DNA from: Gammaproteobacteria bacterium
GTDB taxonomy: Bacteria; Pseudomonadota; Gammaproteobacteria; Arenicellales; JAOTYS01
Reading direction: 5' to 3'
NCBI GenBank assembly: GCA_029861795.1
Contig: JAOTYS010000346.1
Location: 1-5,235, forward strand
Length of the DNA stretch: 5,235 nucleotides
Under the pieces are notes generated by a model. The model was not told the DNA's origin. It made no database searches and saw nothing but the letters and a program-made list of their open reading frames with translations. The stretch's first letter is position 1, and each line of letters begins with the position of its first letter. A program made the translations under genes and the position numbers. Positions 4,699 through 5,235 of the stretch are shown piece after piece.

Positions 4699-5235
4699 AT
4701 GTGTCGTTGGCTCGCATACTCGGGATCTCCCCTGCTGCTCGAAGAACTGCTGTTCAAGCCTAGTCACTCACTAATTGATCAGAGCCTGCATTCCAGGCTC
4801 GGTGCAACCACCACTAACGGGGATGGTTTTGGCATCGGCTGGTACGACGCTGAGGATACGCCCGGAGTCTTCCACAGCGTTGAGCCGGCCTGGAACGACC
4901 GCAACCTCAGAGACCTGGCGCAGCACCTAGTTTCACCGCTGGTGTTCGCCCATATCCGCGCCTCCACCGGCGCTGCGATCCAGCAAACCAACTGCCACCC
5001 GTTCCGTCATGAGCGCTGGCTGTGGATGCACAACGGCCTGATCCGAGATTTCAATTTGGTGAAGCGCGACCTGGCGTTCGCCGTCGACCCCTCGTTATAC
5101 CCGTTGATCGAGGGTTCCACCGACTCGGAGTTGTTTTTCTACCTTGCGCTGAGCCTGGGACTGGCAGACGATCCGCCGTCCGCCGTCGAACACGCGGTTG
5201 GCTTGATCGAGGCAAGCGGGCGCAAGCAGGGGGTC
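4699..5235 (+). CDS. Class II glutamine amidotransferase, 3' end cut by window
   Basis: The first 179 residues of an N-terminal-nucleophile glutamine amidotransferase run open to the window edge. The enzyme should release ammonia from glutamine, with Cys2 as nucleophile once Met1 is removed; the opening MCRWLAYSG fixes the start. Further family motifs are NGDGFGIGWY (40-49), AHIRAST (84-90) with the glutamine-binding Arg, NCHPF (98-102), MHNGLI (110-115) with the Asn-Gly of the oxyanion site, and GSTDSELFFYLAL (139-151) with the substrate-binding Asp. This is the YafJ/EgtC-like stand-alone group (about 250-300 residues in full), so about a third is probably missing. The ergothioneine enzyme EgtC shares the fold, but no egt genes are visible, so the ammonia acceptor is unknown. 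Own promoter at 4562-4570; codon use is GC-richer than the preceding spacer. Confidence 0.92.
   Translation, partial: MCRWLAYSGSPLLLEELLFKPSHSLIDQSLHSRLGATTTNGDGFGIGWYDAEDTPGVFHSVEPAWNDRNLRDLAQHLVSPLVFAHIRASTGAAIQQTNCHPFRHERWLWMHNGLIRDFNLVKRDLAFAVDPSLYPLIEGSTDSELFFYLALSLGLADDPPSAVEHAVGLIEASGRKQGV

Noticed and set aside
4392..4757. 121-codon minus-strand frame across the spacer
   Set aside because: It runs antisense through the start of the amidotransferase gene, whose motifs are unmistakable, and begins with a run of Ser codons from that overlap.

Overview
The window looks like a chromosomal segment from a Gram-negative bacterium, most likely a proteobacterium, possibly a gammaproteobacterium. 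This is inferred from a class III cyclase fused to TolB-like and TPR domains, a secreted single-Cache protein with a Sec signal peptide, and an MCRWLAY-type class II glutamine amidotransferase. Base composition is moderate overall and uneven: the small membrane-protein gene is visibly AT-richer than the cyclase or amidotransferase genes. No tRNA, rRNA, CRISPR array, transposase or phage gene was found.

Layout. Positions 1-323 hold no convincing gene but contain a nested inverted repeat (33-103) that would fold as a three-way junction in plus-strand RNA. A small membrane protein of unknown function lies on the minus strand (324-827). A gap at 828-1295 holds two inverted repeats and a weak minus-strand reading frame (915-1262) interrupted by one TGA. 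The main gene is a complete 590-residue minus-strand class III nucleotide cyclase (1296-3068). Positions 3069-3933 contain no intact gene and look like decayed coding DNA: a plus-strand membrane-anchor remnant (3254-3363), a possible small minus-strand frame (3462-3623), and a minus-strand Rossmann-fold N-terminal fragment (about 3758-3883) followed by a good minus-strand terminator hairpin (3661-3683). A secreted sCache_2 protein is encoded on the plus strand (3934-4419). A 279-bp spacer follows, with an extended -10 promoter and a possible 30-codon leader frame. The 5' part of a class II glutamine amidotransferase gene starts at 4699 and runs off the right edge.

How they work together. The genes do not form an obvious operon or a recognisable defence, mobile or biosynthetic system. 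Two are signalling-type proteins, a cytoplasmic cyclase and a periplasmic ligand-binding Cache domain, but they are divergently oriented and separated by about 860 bp of debris, so a functional link is only a guess. The points most worth a second look are the unusual substrate-selecting residues in the cyclase, the RNA-like three-way junction near the left edge, the gene remnants between cyclase and Cache gene, and the leader arrangement before the amidotransferase. I did not find a clear new biological system.
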